Source: Scolanthus callimorphus (Eukaryota > Cnidaria > Anthozoa > Actiniaria > Edwardsiidae). Taken from it: DNA of 64,000 nucleotides. The stretch spans positions 9,852,953 through 9,916,952 of the forward strand of contig CM066913.1 in assembly GCA_033964015.1 (NCBI GenBank), read 5' to 3'. Of this stretch, positions 43,001 to 53,807 are shown in pieces. The position numbers and the translations under genes are program-made. Under the pieces are notes generated by a model, which was given only the letters and a program-made list of their open reading frames with translations, did no database searches and had not been told where the DNA came from. The first letter of the stretch is position 1. Each line of letters opens with the position of its first letter.

Positions 43001-43257
43001 AAATTGAATCCAATAATTCATAATTCCCAACCTATTTTACGGCCATAATTCATCTTCCACCCCCGACTCTTCAATATTGACTTAACCGGGGGTTATCTCT
43101 CCTATATTCTACTGGTAGGCATGACTGTCGTATTTGTCGGGGTTAAAATAAGCGATCCAGTATTTTGGGGAGTCTATGCAAATGTCGCCTAGAAATTGTT
43201 GAAAATTGCACAAGTATTTCGCGCGATCCTAGCCACGATTTCTAAGGGTAGACAAAC
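40039..43257. other. Intergenic region, no gene recognised
   Basis: This is AT-rich sequence upstream of the carboxypeptidase (minus strand) and the MAM gene (plus strand), so it contains both promoters. Apart from a MITE at 42839-43066 I see no exons with splice support, no tRNA-like segment and no domain in any frame. Confidence 0.5.
42839..43066. mobile_element. MITE with TCGGGGGTGGAAGA ends and ATAATTCAT repeats
   Basis: TCGGGGGTGGAAGA at the left is inverted at the right as TCTTCCACCCCCGA. The interior consists of about ten loosely spaced CATAATTCAT copies. Confidence 0.65.
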
Positions 43258-45238
43258 ATGCGGACATTTCTGTGGTTTGCTAACTTTTTTAAGGTTATTT
43301 CTCACGATTTCCAATCAGCTTTTGCCACAGCGTCAAAGATGAGACAAAACGGGAGCCGTTGCGTATTTGCCATAGCAACACTCATTGAAATTCTTGGGCA
43401 AATATATCGCAACGAGGGCTTATGCATAACGAAACAGACGATTCATGGCACGGCGTTGAAGGGAAACGCTTACAAAACAGACAACGTGACAAGCGTGAAA
43501 GAATGTTGTCAAATCTGCGACGGAGACGATAAGTGTGTAGCAGCAAATGTGGACCTTGTGAGGATGCAGTGTGCGCTGTGTGACGCTGTGGATGATGTGT
43601 GTCCCACACCTGTGAGAAATTCCGTTTCTTATTCCCAATTTCCTCGTAAGTACTACGTATTTAAGCTCACGGCGATAACCTGCTAAAGTGTTCCGGTGGA
43701 GTATCGGCATTTGGGTCATTTGGGGAAGAGAACCAGGAAAGCGGAGGGAGTCGACGAACGACCGAGTTTTTGACCGCGGAAAATGAAAGGGGGGAGGGGT
43801 AGAACGGAACTACTTCTCCACAAAGGGAGGTATTTTGAAAAACACCGTCTTCCACTCCCTCTTCGTCCTCCATTTTTCGCGTGGCCAAAATTGCTCAACT
43901 CCACGGGAACGAACGCTGCGTACCCACGATTTTAAGCATGGTTGACCCAACCAGGAATGTGCCATGAACCATTATCGTATCTAATTTTTTCGCAACGCTG
44001 CGAGACAAGTTACTAAGTGTGATATTTTTTCTGCAGTTTGCAACGCAAATGGTTTCCAAAATGAGCCAATCAGGGTGCTTCTCGCTGTTATGTTTGCAGA
44101 TTGTGATATTCCCGCTGCTACTACTTGCAATGTTTTTTTTTATTATTCGCCATCTCGTTGCGCGCTCATTTCGCTTTTGTTCTTCGCTTCCCCAGCTCCG
44201 ATCAATATAGAGTGCACGTTTGATTCAAATGCACCTGACATCAACTGCGATTACAGTATCACTGGCCAACTTGAATACAGTTCGTATTACTTCAAGTGGT
44301 ACAGAGACAGGGCGGGGACTGCTAGTGACTACACGGGGCCCGACGAGGACCATTCTACAAGTTCAACTGCAGGTGGGAATTTATATTGATTTTCTACTAC
44401 CTAGGTAATATCAATAAAGTTCAAGTAAAGGGACGGATCCAGGAATTTTAGAAGTATGGGGGGAGGAGTGAAAATATACGGGCAAAAATTGCAAATTTGC
44501 TTCGGGACATAGACCTTTACCTACGATGCAAATTGCCCATTTCAAACCCTGGACGACGTGCGTATGTGTATAGCAAAAGCTCTGTGGTTTAAAGAGCGTG
44601 GAGGCTGATTGGAAAAAGCGTTCGATTATATTTCCAGGTTTTTAGTGCGATTTTCGTAATTGTCACTACAGTCAATATGTGACATCCGCATTATTATCTT
44701 CGTCCTGGGAAGCCATTCACTAACAACCTCTGTATAGGTCCCAGTAAGCCATTCACTATTCAACAAACCGGCTCTACTGTAGGTCCTGGGAAGCCATTCA
44801 CTAACAACCTCTGTAGGTCCAGTAAGCCATTCACTATTCAACAAACCGGCTCTGTAGGTCCTGGGAAGCCATTCACTAGCAACCTCTGTAGCCCCTTAAT
44901 TCTTGGACTTGTCATTCAAGTCAAAGAAAATTTTAAGAAAATTCGGTTTCACCGGCTATCCTCAAACGAAAGTAAATGTTCTCCCAATTATATTGTTGCC
45001 AACAAAAATAAGCAAATAACCGTGATATTTTCCAAATAATTATTACTCCAAAGTACGCTGACGTTTTGTTCCCGTTTCACATCACATTTTACATAAGCTG
45101 CTTTTCTTGGCTTTCACATGCATGCAGACGAGTTGAGCCAAATTAAGCATCAGCGTTTATGCATTTCCGTCCGCCTTTGAGGCCTGAAAGAGGGAGCATG
45201 CCCCTACCTCCCTGGATAAAAAGATGACAAGAGAGTAC

Positions 45239-45269
<31 letters not shown>

Positions 45270-48200
45270 ACCACTCCATACATGTATGTTTTTTTTTTTT
45301 TGCGCGCGTAACAAAAACTTGCATGTTGAATAGGCGCGTGCCATGGATGTCATTCTTCTCCTCCCGTGAACAACAGTCATAATTTTGTTCGTTTAGGATA
45401 TTACCTTTACACCGAATCCAGCAATGGATATACGGGTTACAAAACGGTACTGCAGTTTAAACAGCTGTTTCCAGCCGATGGGGATAGATGCATTGAGGTT
45501 GGTCAAGTAAAACATAGTTTATAGAGGGAAATGGTTAGGAAACCTGACACCCTGTTATTGTACTATCTCTTTGTTCACTTTTTCAGAGGAATCCTTTTGT
45601 TTGTGCAGGGTCACGGTACATAAGTACCAAAATCCAGCCAGTAACATTCAGTGTACAACCAGACATGTATATTAGATGAGCATGAAACAAAAGATTGTGC
45701 AGGGTCAATATCACGTGTTATTATTTAGCTCGTGTTTATTCGATCAAAGCGCGCGCTCTGATTGGTTCTATCATGGTCACGTGGCGGGCTACAAATTCAA
45801 TGTAGCCCGCGCGGGCTACAATTAAAAAATTGTTGCCCGCGCGGGCGACATCGCTAGAGCGAGAAATTTAGGCGGACTTTTTTTACCGTATTTTCTTTTT
45901 GCTATATAATAAAACACTTAATGACCGCATCCTCGGGAAACAGCGAAACTCGTTGTTTCCCTCTGAAGCTGATAATAGCCCCTCTCAACATCCGCCCACG
46001 CTATTGTGTCGATCCTTTGAAGTTTGCCGGGCTTCCCACCATTCCACTCCATTAACTATGAGTAAAACAAGTAGAATTGTGTTGTATGTCTGTCTTCTCA
46101 CCTTCCTTTTCTCTGTGAAGTGTTTGATCGACCGTAAGACTGTTCGTCGACTAGCACGCACGCCCCTCCATTCATTCATTCATCTGTTCATCCATCCATC
46201 CATCTAAATCAATCCGTCCTTGTCTGTCTGTTGGCGTCCGTCCCGTCTCTCGTACTTTCTGTCTGTCATAGTCTCACAGAACCGATTGTCGTAGGGAAGT
46301 GCAAGTTCCAATGGCGGGAAAATCCCTCACCTTGTAGCATTAGCATTTCTGTTATATATGTAGCATTAGGCTACTGTTCCAAAAAACGTACCCCCCTAGA
46401 TCGAGGAACTCCAAATTTCAAAAATTGATTTCTCGCTAGTCACGCTAAGCCTGAAAATGACTGCGTGTGACTGTATTTCAGCTTCAGCTGCAAAAGGAAT
46501 AAATAAACTCACTATCTATCTTTATCTATCATGCATTGCTACAAGTTTTTGAGTCAATGTTGCGCGGAGCCTAAGACCGGTAGAACAATTGTAGAGCAAC
46601 AAAAACATTTCTTACAAATCAGAGCCAACTTGTTACACGAATAAGAGTGCAGGTCTACTTAGACTAGCAAAGTATGCGTTCTGTGACAGGTTTGTTTCAA
46701 GGCGAAGAACGTGCAACATCGATCAAAACGCGCTAAAAGTTGAGTGTTTTCTGTCTTGTATTTTCCAGTCTTTACAGTATCGAGACCTACCAAAAGCTCA
46801 TGATGTATTTACATCATGAGCTTTGGACCTACTGAAAGCTTCTTTGTTTTTTTTAATCTAGTTTTTCTATCACATGTATGGTTCTACCATGGGCACTCTA
46901 AAAGTTGTCTACCGACTTCTAGGGTCCTCACAGGACGTGCTGCTATGGAAACTATCTGGTAACCAAGGCAACTCGTGGAAATATGCCAGGGTAACAGTTG
47001 TACGTCCAGCATTACCATATAAGGTAAATCCTCCGCATATTGCTTTACTATATGCAATAGAAAGAGCACGTTTCTGGTTCTTGGTGTACCATTATGAAAG
47101 TTAGAACAAAGGCTATGCGGCGTCATATGATCTCGTACCCAGAGCCCTCGTAGTCCTGAATCCCCCTCAAAGGCTCTTGCGTGACATCCTTCCGAGAGCC
47201 TACGCTGATTGGCTGAAAACGAGTGTAGACACACCGTTACTCATAAGTCGTAAAAAGCGAAATAATTGTTTGAATTTTTAGAAAAAGAATTACCACTGTA
47301 TGCAATCAAACCGAAATGCGAAGAACAATAGGAACCCCTTTGGGACCTACAGTATCAGCCAATCTCGGCTGTTGAATGACAATTGATCAAATTGAAAACA
47401 AAGCACAAACGTTCCCGGTTGACTATGGGCCTTTAACTTTCTGGTTCAGGAAAATTGACATTTCAATTTTCTTGCGTAAAAAGCGCCAATCGCAACAAAG
47501 TCCGGTCAATTTAGCCCGAAAAAACCCCGAACCTGGAAAAAATTGCAACATGGGAAGTCTATAAAGAAATTGCACAATATCACACGATATCACACTGATA
47601 TCACACCGGGTTACGGCCCTACAGTCTATAGCCCTCTCTTCGAATTTTTCGCTTTCATTGTCTAAGTGCCACCGAAACAACAGGTTTTCCTTCGTGCAGA
47701 CGGAAAACCCCAAATTAACCAACTTCCCCCGAACGGGTTTTCACAAAATTTGAACACGTATTTCTCACATGTTCCTGAGAATTTGCTGTATAAAAATCCC
47801 ATGTTCCAGGTTAAAACCTAAATTGACCGGACTAACAGTGAATTTGAGGTCGCGTAGCAATGCATACGGTGGTAATACCGCCGTTACACGGTGCAATGTC
47901 TTCTAAAATAATTGCATTGCGAGACAAGTTGCACAAGCCATTGCAACGTGTAACACCCTCTGCAACGTTGCGAGACAGGTTGCTGCAACCAGCGTGTAAC
48001 AGGGGATCTTGCAACTTGTCTCGCAATTTCGTTCCCAGCATCCCTCTCGGGCTTCTTTGCGCATGTGCGTTCCGTATCAAACTGGCGGACAAATAGTAAA
48101 ACGTTCGACACGTTACGAGCTAATATCAGCTGCAATGGCTCTTGTAACTTGTCTCGCAATGGATTGCGAGACAAGCTGCAGAAAACATCGCACCGTGTAA

Positions 48201-48443
48201 CTCCACCTTAAAAATCAAGTTTAGTAAAGAGAACGAAGTTGTCTCTTGACAAGCTTGTGAGGGATCGCCCACGAGAATACCTATATACTAGTTTTCTCAT
48301 AACCTGCTGCCGGACATTCGTTGCATACTCACACCTTAAATATGTTCTCATGGCAGATTCGATTTATTGGCGTTCGTGGAAGTAGTTACAAAAGTGACAT
48401 GGCCATTGATGACGTCTCTATAACCTCTTGCATGAGTTGCTGA
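43258..48443 (+). CDS. Secreted PAN/apple-like plus MAM-domain protein
   Basis: Five exons join in phase into 304 residues: 43258-43645, 44196-44372, 45397-45497, 46862-47023 and 48357-48443. Exon 1 has a cysteine-rich PAN/apple-like part (VKECCQICDGDDKCVAAN, CALCDAVDDVC). The next four exons form one complete MAM domain. It opens with IECTFDSNAPDINCDYS and continues with FKWYRDRAG...DHSTSS, GYYLYTESSNG, CIEFFYHMYGSTMGTLKV, VLLWKLSGNQGNSWKYARV and IRFIGVRGSSYKSDMAIDDVSITSC, ending just after. The start could be 43258 or the in-frame ATG at 43339 (MRQNGSRCVFAIATLIEILG), which looks more like a signal peptide. MAM domains mediate adhesion. There is no transmembrane segment or second domain, so it is probably a small secreted matrix or mucus protein. 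Introns contain minisatellite, palindrome and MITE sequence. Confidence 0.85.
44703..44895. repeat. Minisatellite in MAM-gene intron 2
   Basis: About 2.5 copies of a ~75-bp unit contain GGAAGCCATTCACTAACAAC and AGTAAGCCATTCACTATTCA. The shorter phrase AAGCCATTCACTA recurs five times. It is non-coding. Confidence 0.75.
45238..45275. repeat. Poly-C followed by (CA)n
   Basis: A C homopolymer of about 18 bases runs into (CA)n, as at 1254-1292. This simple repeat is prone to length error in the assembly. Confidence 0.8.
45801..45850. repeat. Cluster of GC palindromes in MAM-gene intron 3
   Basis: A perfect 20-base palindrome (GTAGCCCGCGCGGGCTAC at its core) is followed by ACAATTAAAAAATTGT and then TTGCCCGCGCGGGCGA. 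Together they form tandem self-complementary units. They are probably the remains of a foldback element. Confidence 0.6.
47884..48202. mobile_element. MITE in MAM-gene intron 4
   Basis: The ends GTTACACGGTGCAATGT and ACATCGCACCGTGTAAC are inverted. The interior holds several copies of TTGCGAGACAAGTTGC in both orientations, giving a highly folded element. Confidence 0.7.
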
Positions 48444-51164
48444 GCCTGCCATCACGCAAAGGGTGTGATTATGTATTTATGCATGCGCGAAGCATCAAAT
48501 GACTCACATCCATTCTCGTACCCAGAGCTCCCCGACTCCAGGGACATCCATTTGAGAGCCGTCGCTGATTGGCTGATTTTGAGCGTTGGAGCATGCGCTG
48601 AAATATCTTTTCTCAGGGGCTCTGTATTAAATCTCGCGCATGCGTCAGTGGCTGTCACGAGAGCCTACCCCGCGAGGAGACGAGCCCGGGGAGCTCTGGG
48701 TAAGAGAATGACTCACATCCATTTTGTATCCAGAGCTCGCCGGCTCGTCTGCCCGCAGGGGAGGCTCTGGTCGCCCCATGATAGGTAATCCAAGAGGTGC
48801 TGGATTCCGGATCCTGGATTCCGGATTCCATGTCTTTTTAATGAATGGATTCCGGATTCCACTCGGGTTTTCGGAGTTTGCGGATTCCAGGTGATTGGAT
48901 TCGGATTCCAGGTCCATGGATTCCGGATTCCACAAGCGTGGATTCCGGATTCCAAGTTCCTTTTTTCGATGGATTCCGGATTACCTGTCATGGGGCGACT
49001 CTGGGGACATCCATATGAGGGCCTTCGCCATATCAAGGCATTCTGATTCATTTACCGTGTATAAATAAAGTAACTATCTTATCCTATTCGCTGATTGGCT
49101 GATTTTGAAAGTTGGGGCGTGCGCAGAAAGGTGTTTCTCTCAATGGCTCTGTATCAAATCTCGCGCATGCGTCAATGGTTCTCACTAGAGCCTCCCCTGC
49201 GAGGTGACGAGCCGGGGAGCTCTGGGTTCGAGATTGGGCCCGCTTCAGCAAAATAAGTCGCTCGTTCCAAGAAATCTATATCAGTGATGGCCCGTGATTT
49301 GATAGGAGATCGATCAAGAAACACCTTTCTCGATATCGATAAGTCCAAGGTATATTCTGTGAAATCATAACTTTTTCATAAGTATTTCGCACCGCCTGAG
49401 TCATTCCTTTTTACGTATAAATACAAAACACTGCACAAGGCGAGAAACTATAAAAACTGATATACATATATACATTCTAGTCAGGAGAGCCCATCAACAG
49501 GAGCCTCCATCGCCCTTTAGTGGGCGTCCAAAACACAGGAGTAGATGAATCTATCCCCGAGAGGCCGATAGTTTAGCCGCCTTTCTCTCAAAAGAAAGGC
49601 GACTGAAATAACCGCCGCCATCGCAGCGCATGCGTTGAACCCGACATTCTCACTCTCAAAGTACCAATTTCCAGTTTAAATTGAAAATCCACAGTCTAAT
49701 AATAGATTCTTCTACTCCTGTGCATACAGCTAGACCTAGTGGGGTAGATAACCGCGCCTAGGTAGCCTGTCCATGAAAGATTATATTAATCACCAGGATC
49801 AATCTCGTTGCATTGGCTTCTATATTTTCGTCGCAATTTCGGGCCTTGTCATGCAATACATATAATAAGCATACGTAGTGATAAATACCCAGTGTACAGT
49901 TCTATTGAAGCAATGGATTAAAGGTTTGTAAATTATGGGGAAAAGGTACAGGATTTAAGTTTATAAGTTTTGGGAAAAGGAAAATAATCATTGCTGCGAC
50001 TTTAGGAGCAGCAACATATTCGCTACGAAGAATGATTCGCTACGAAAGGACGAGATTTGCAGCCGGGCGCGATTTGCATAACACGATATTATTCGAGGTC
50101 GCTTCAACGGCCGGGCTGGACGGCTGTTGAGCCTCACAATCACGACGACACATTTTGCGATGGGGGATGTAGACAGGAATAGCACTCACCCATGAGATCT
50201 TCTGATATCGTCCGGCGAAACTCGCTTTTGTAATGCCGGGTTTTACTGCATTTCATGCCTTAAGGTACGTCTGAGACCAAATAAATGCTCACAACGAGGA
50301 GCTGTACGTTTATTTTAGCTATCTGTGTTGTGCTTTGCAAGAGAAGCGCTATTTTCAAGATTAAGTTGGATTTTATTCTTATTCAGTGTTTGTTTATATG
50401 CAGTTGCAGTCGCGTGCCAAAGTGCATCAGATTATCCGATTGTCTGGTGTTCGAAAAAGCTGAAAAAATACGGGAAACCAAATCCACCACATTTGCGCGC
50501 GCTTTTGCACAATTCATTCACGTAAAAAAAGTAACTTCTTTATTTCAACGCGGAAACGTTGATACACAGGGTAGAGACACGTACCTCCACTAGCATACGA
50601 GCAAAAGCGTTAAACAGCGTATTTCAGTCACTTCTAAGCGTCAATAGCAAAGCTAAACTGGTCTTTTCTAAACTTCTGAACTGCTTACATGTTCCTCTGC
50701 CAGGAATGCCAGGAAAAGGTATAGATGACAAAGTTTGCCAGCAGTGAAGAAGGGGTCATTCTACCAGCCAACACGTGTCAAAATGGACACAAATCAAGAA
50801 AAAAAAATCTAAAATCAGCTAAAAAAAACAACTTTAAAAAATTCCCTTAGAAATCTTAAAATTATAATAAATTTGACAGGACATCTGATTTCTTTGTCAG
50901 CAAGGAAGTGTGACCGTGTCACTAAGCCGGACTGATCCTGCAGTTTGTTTCATCCCTGTTAGGACTCATCAGTATAGTACGGACCGGGTTGGATGAGAAA
51001 AAACTCAAATCGAATAGGCAAACCACACTGCTACTACTCTTGATCCATCGAATCAAAATCCATTCAAGAAAAGTCCAAACAAACACATTATGTCATCTAT
51101 ACTTCCTCGGTTGCTACCAAAAATTGAAGGACATAGCACTCGCTAGGGCGTATAATTGCCAGCT
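48444..51164. other. Intergenic region between MAM gene and P450
   Basis: Two copies of a GC-rich repeat (CGCTGATTGGCTGATTTTGA with GAGCTCTGGGT, about 48510-48740 and 49080-49240) flank the MITE at 48770-48999. From 49250 to 51160 the sequence is AT-rich with no convincing exon. A frame at about 50285-50593 with a hydrophobic start has no splice support or recognisable family. Confidence 0.5.
48770..48999. mobile_element. MITE filled with GGATTCC repeats, 4-bp target duplication
   Basis: The ends GTCGCCCCATGATAGGTAAT and ATTACCTGTCATGGGGCGAC are inverted, with TCTG directly outside both ends (48766-48769 and 49000-49003). The interior is a degenerate tandem array of GGATTCCGGATTCCA. Confidence 0.75.
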
Positions 51165-52658
51165 TCAACGGTCTTTAATTTCTGGCGTGGACGCACACTT
51201 TAATGGCGATGGATGCAGAACGATGCCCTGTTCGCCAACAGTTGAAGGCAATGCGAATCCAGATGGATTCACAAAACGGAAACGTTGCAGCAAACGAGAG
51301 AGGAACGAGAACAGCTCCGAGCGTGCCAACACCTCTCCCAGACACACTCTAGGTCCAGCACCAAATGGCAGGAAGTCCCCACCGGGAGGAGAACAGAACT
51401 TTCCAGAAGCGTCCAGGAAGCGCTCTAGGCTGAACTTGTAAGGGTCCTTAAAGATGGAGGAGTCGTGATGGAGGCCCCACGTGTTGGCTAGCACTGTTGT
51501 CCCAACAGGAATAGTGTACCCAAGGAGGGACACATCCTTGGTGGTCTTGTGAGGAATGCTGACGGGCAGTAAATTTGCCATACGTAGGGTCTCAGCTGTA
51601 AACGCCTCAAGCAATGGGAGATCCTTCTTATGGGAGAGCATAGGGACACCATCCAGACCTATAACTTTGGAGATCTCATTGTGGAGCCGATCTTGGAGCC
51701 CTGGATTATGCAGAAGGTAAATAACGGCCCAGCTAAGGGTCGTAGTTGTGGTTTCCGATCCTGCGGTGAAGAGAGTCGCCAGCCCCCCCATGATAATGGG
51801 CCCTTCCTGGAGGTGCTCCTTTGAGGACTTGTCCTCTTCCTCCGCTTCTTGTTTGCATTTAATAAGCGCGTCGGTGTAATCTTTGATGTTCTGCGGGTCA
51901 AATGTCTCAAGATGCTGGTAGTATTTCTCTCTCAGTAGCGCGTAACGCTGTCTGGCAAGCTCTATTCGCCTTTTTTCGTCAGCAGGAAAGGGAAGGACGT
52001 ACCTCAAAAACGGGAGGATATCCGTCGCTTTCAGGGCCACTGCCGGAGTCCGCGTTAACTGGTCGTGAATCTCGTAGAGCTTCAGAAACTCCGGATCTCG
52101 GACGTCGTAGCGTGACCCGATAATCTTGGTGCAGATTATATTCGTGACCGCGATACCAAATTGCTTCACGACATCGATCGCTCGCCCGTTGGTGGATTCC
52201 AGCCTCTTGCAGAGCTCTTCCACTTCTTTTCCGATAGTCTTCTGGAGTCGATCCTCGCCATAAACCTTGATGGCCTGGTGCCCAAGCTTGCGGAGCAGGC
52301 GCCATCGTGGTCCGTAGTCCATTAATGGTACTCCTGGTCCCTCGGGGAACTGTGTTTGCAAAGCGTAGGAGATAGTCGGACGCCCGGCGAATTCGCTCGG
52401 CTTTCGGACGAGCGCTTCCTTGATCGCATCACCACAAACCACCGCAATGGGCCGATGACCAACATAGATACAAAAGATCTTGCCATACTTGGCACCGAGC
52501 TCTGTCAGACTCAAATGTATGTTTTTGCTGAGCATGTTCAAGTTCCCAATCAGTGGCCATGGTCGCGGTCCTGGAGGAAGATTGTTACTTGGAAACTCGA
52601 AGAAGAAATGGTAGACTAGAAATACAGTCAATGCAAGCGCAGTTAGCTCGAGAAACAT
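51165..52658 (-). CDS. Cytochrome P450, clan 2-like (CYP1/CYP17-like), intronless
   Basis: A single uninterrupted exon of 497 residues, the usual length for a microsomal P450. An N-terminal membrane anchor (LTALALTVFLVYHFFF) is followed by the proline-rich hinge LPPGPRPWPLIGN. The I-helix oxygen-activation motif is TAGSETTTTT, the K-helix E-x-x-R is AETLRM, and the PERF-like motif is LERFLD. The heme loop is FGAGPRVCLG with its cysteine ligand. The enzyme would sit in the endoplasmic reticulum and oxidise hydrophobic substrates with electrons from P450 reductase. Overall pattern (GPRPWPLIGN, LPFGAGPRVCLGE) points to clan 2, near CYP1/17/21, but the substrate cannot be told. The lack of introns, beside intron-rich neighbours, could reflect an old retroposed or lineage-expanded family. 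I see no poly-A or direct-repeat scar. Confidence 0.93.
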   Translation of the reverse strand: MFLELTALALTVFLVYHFFFEFPSNNLPPGPRPWPLIGNLNMLSKNIHLSLTELGAKYGKIFCIYVGHRPIAVVCGDAIKEALVRKPSEFAGRPTISYALQTQFPEGPGVPLMDYGPRWRLLRKLGHQAIKVYGEDRLQKTIGKEVEELCKRLESTNGRAIDVVKQFGIAVTNIICTKIIGSRYDVRDPEFLKLYEIHDQLTRTPAVALKATDILPFLRYVLPFPADEKRRIELARQRYALLREKYYQHLETFDPQNIKDYTDALIKCKQEAEEEDKSSKEHLQEGPIIMGGLATLFTAGSETTTTTLSWAVIYLLHNPGLQDRLHNEISKVIGLDGVPMLSHKKDLPLLEAFTAETLRMANLLPVSIPHKTTKDVSLLGYTIPVGTTVLANTWGLHHDSSIFKDPYKFSLERFLDASGKFCSPPGGDFLPFGAGPRVCLGEVLARSELFSFLSRLLQRFRFVNPSGFALPSTVGEQGIVLHPSPLKCASTPEIKDR

Positions 52659-53807
52659 TGCGAAAATGTTCTGCTAATAGCTGATGATCGGGCGACTGTT
52701 GTGCTTGGCTTGGAATCACCAGGGTCTGAAGCATTCCCTCTATTACAATTTCAAAATGTCTGGGATCTTGACAGGTTCAGTTGTGAGGTCACAATTTTTT
52801 AGTTTACAAGCCTTGCTAGTAATACTTTTATCTCTTTTATCTTTTATCTTGAGGGACTCTATATTTGTCCTAGGGCTTGGTTGACGAGCTCGTCCTTTTC
52901 GCCAAAAAGGGGCATACATTATGAACCAAAAGACCGAGTAGAGGGGCGAGTGTGCACAAATTAATTGTAACTGTGTGACAGCGTCTTTCTTTGATGAGTA
53001 TGCAGTGTGTGTTGTGTGACATGTGAGACGTACTTATTGTCCCTTAAAACGTCACACACAATATTATTATTCTCCACCGGAAAATGCCATGCCTAGACGA
53101 TGACCCACCCTCTGGTAACTTTTCTTCGATAAGGACGTAATTGCCTTGTTTTCTATATTGTTATTATCCTATATTACATGGCAGTTTTAGCTGAGCTGCC
53201 CAAGACCCCAATAGTCTGCAGATAACCCTACCATACCATGAATTTTGTAGCTAAAAATACTACTGTGCCTAAAAACACACTTTTAGACCATGGATTCGCC
53301 ACTGTAAAGCCGCCTCTTCATGAATACATAAAAAATTACGAGTTGTAAGAGAATCCACAGGATTATGGGGATGATCGTTGGAAAAAAACTGTCCAACCTT
53401 AGGCCAGCAACCTGGGTGTGGTTGACAGCGAATGAACCCCTATTAAGGAAATGAGATTTAGTCAGAGGAATAAATCTATAGGATATCAAATAAAGCATAC
53501 AGAATTTTCTTTCGGAGACTACCATATGCCGGGGGAGGGGGTCCTAGGGTGACAGCATGTGACCCCTTTTGGGACGAAAAATATAGTTAACATTAAAAGA
53601 AAAATGGACAAAAATGACCAGAGTCGTAGATGTCAGAGTCATCAGTAGATAGATCGGTAGATAGATCGGTAGATAGATCCTTTATTAGTAAAATGATTGG
53701 CCCAAATGCAAAACGTTTCTGTTACTATCGATCAATGCAATCGGCTCTGTTAGCAATGAAAAGTGAACAGTTTCTTGTACTCTAGAACATTTAGTCTATG
53801 GAAGTCA
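52659..53807. other. Intergenic region upstream of P450, with a possible orphan exon
   Basis: It contains the P450 promoter. On the minus strand, 53460-53283 reads as a possible last exon after an acceptor (ttccttaatag): it has a transmembrane segment (FFPTIIPIILWILLQLVIFYVF) and a short basic tail, then a stop. No partner exon was found, so I do not call a gene. A (TAGATCGG/TAGA)n microsatellite lies at about 53646-53680, probably a LINE tail. Confidence 0.4.

Noticed and set aside
44626..44844. Frame with repeated LNSEWLTG and VVSEWLPRT segments.
   Set aside because: It is a minisatellite inside a MAM-gene intron, with no start or splice context.
50285..50593. Frame with a hydrophobic start and a CQSASDYP segment, possible secreted peptide.
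   Set aside because: There is no splice or family support, and the alternative frames are equally open.
50989..51441. 150-codon frame on the plus strand.
   Set aside because: It is antisense to the P450 heme-binding region and shows no domain.
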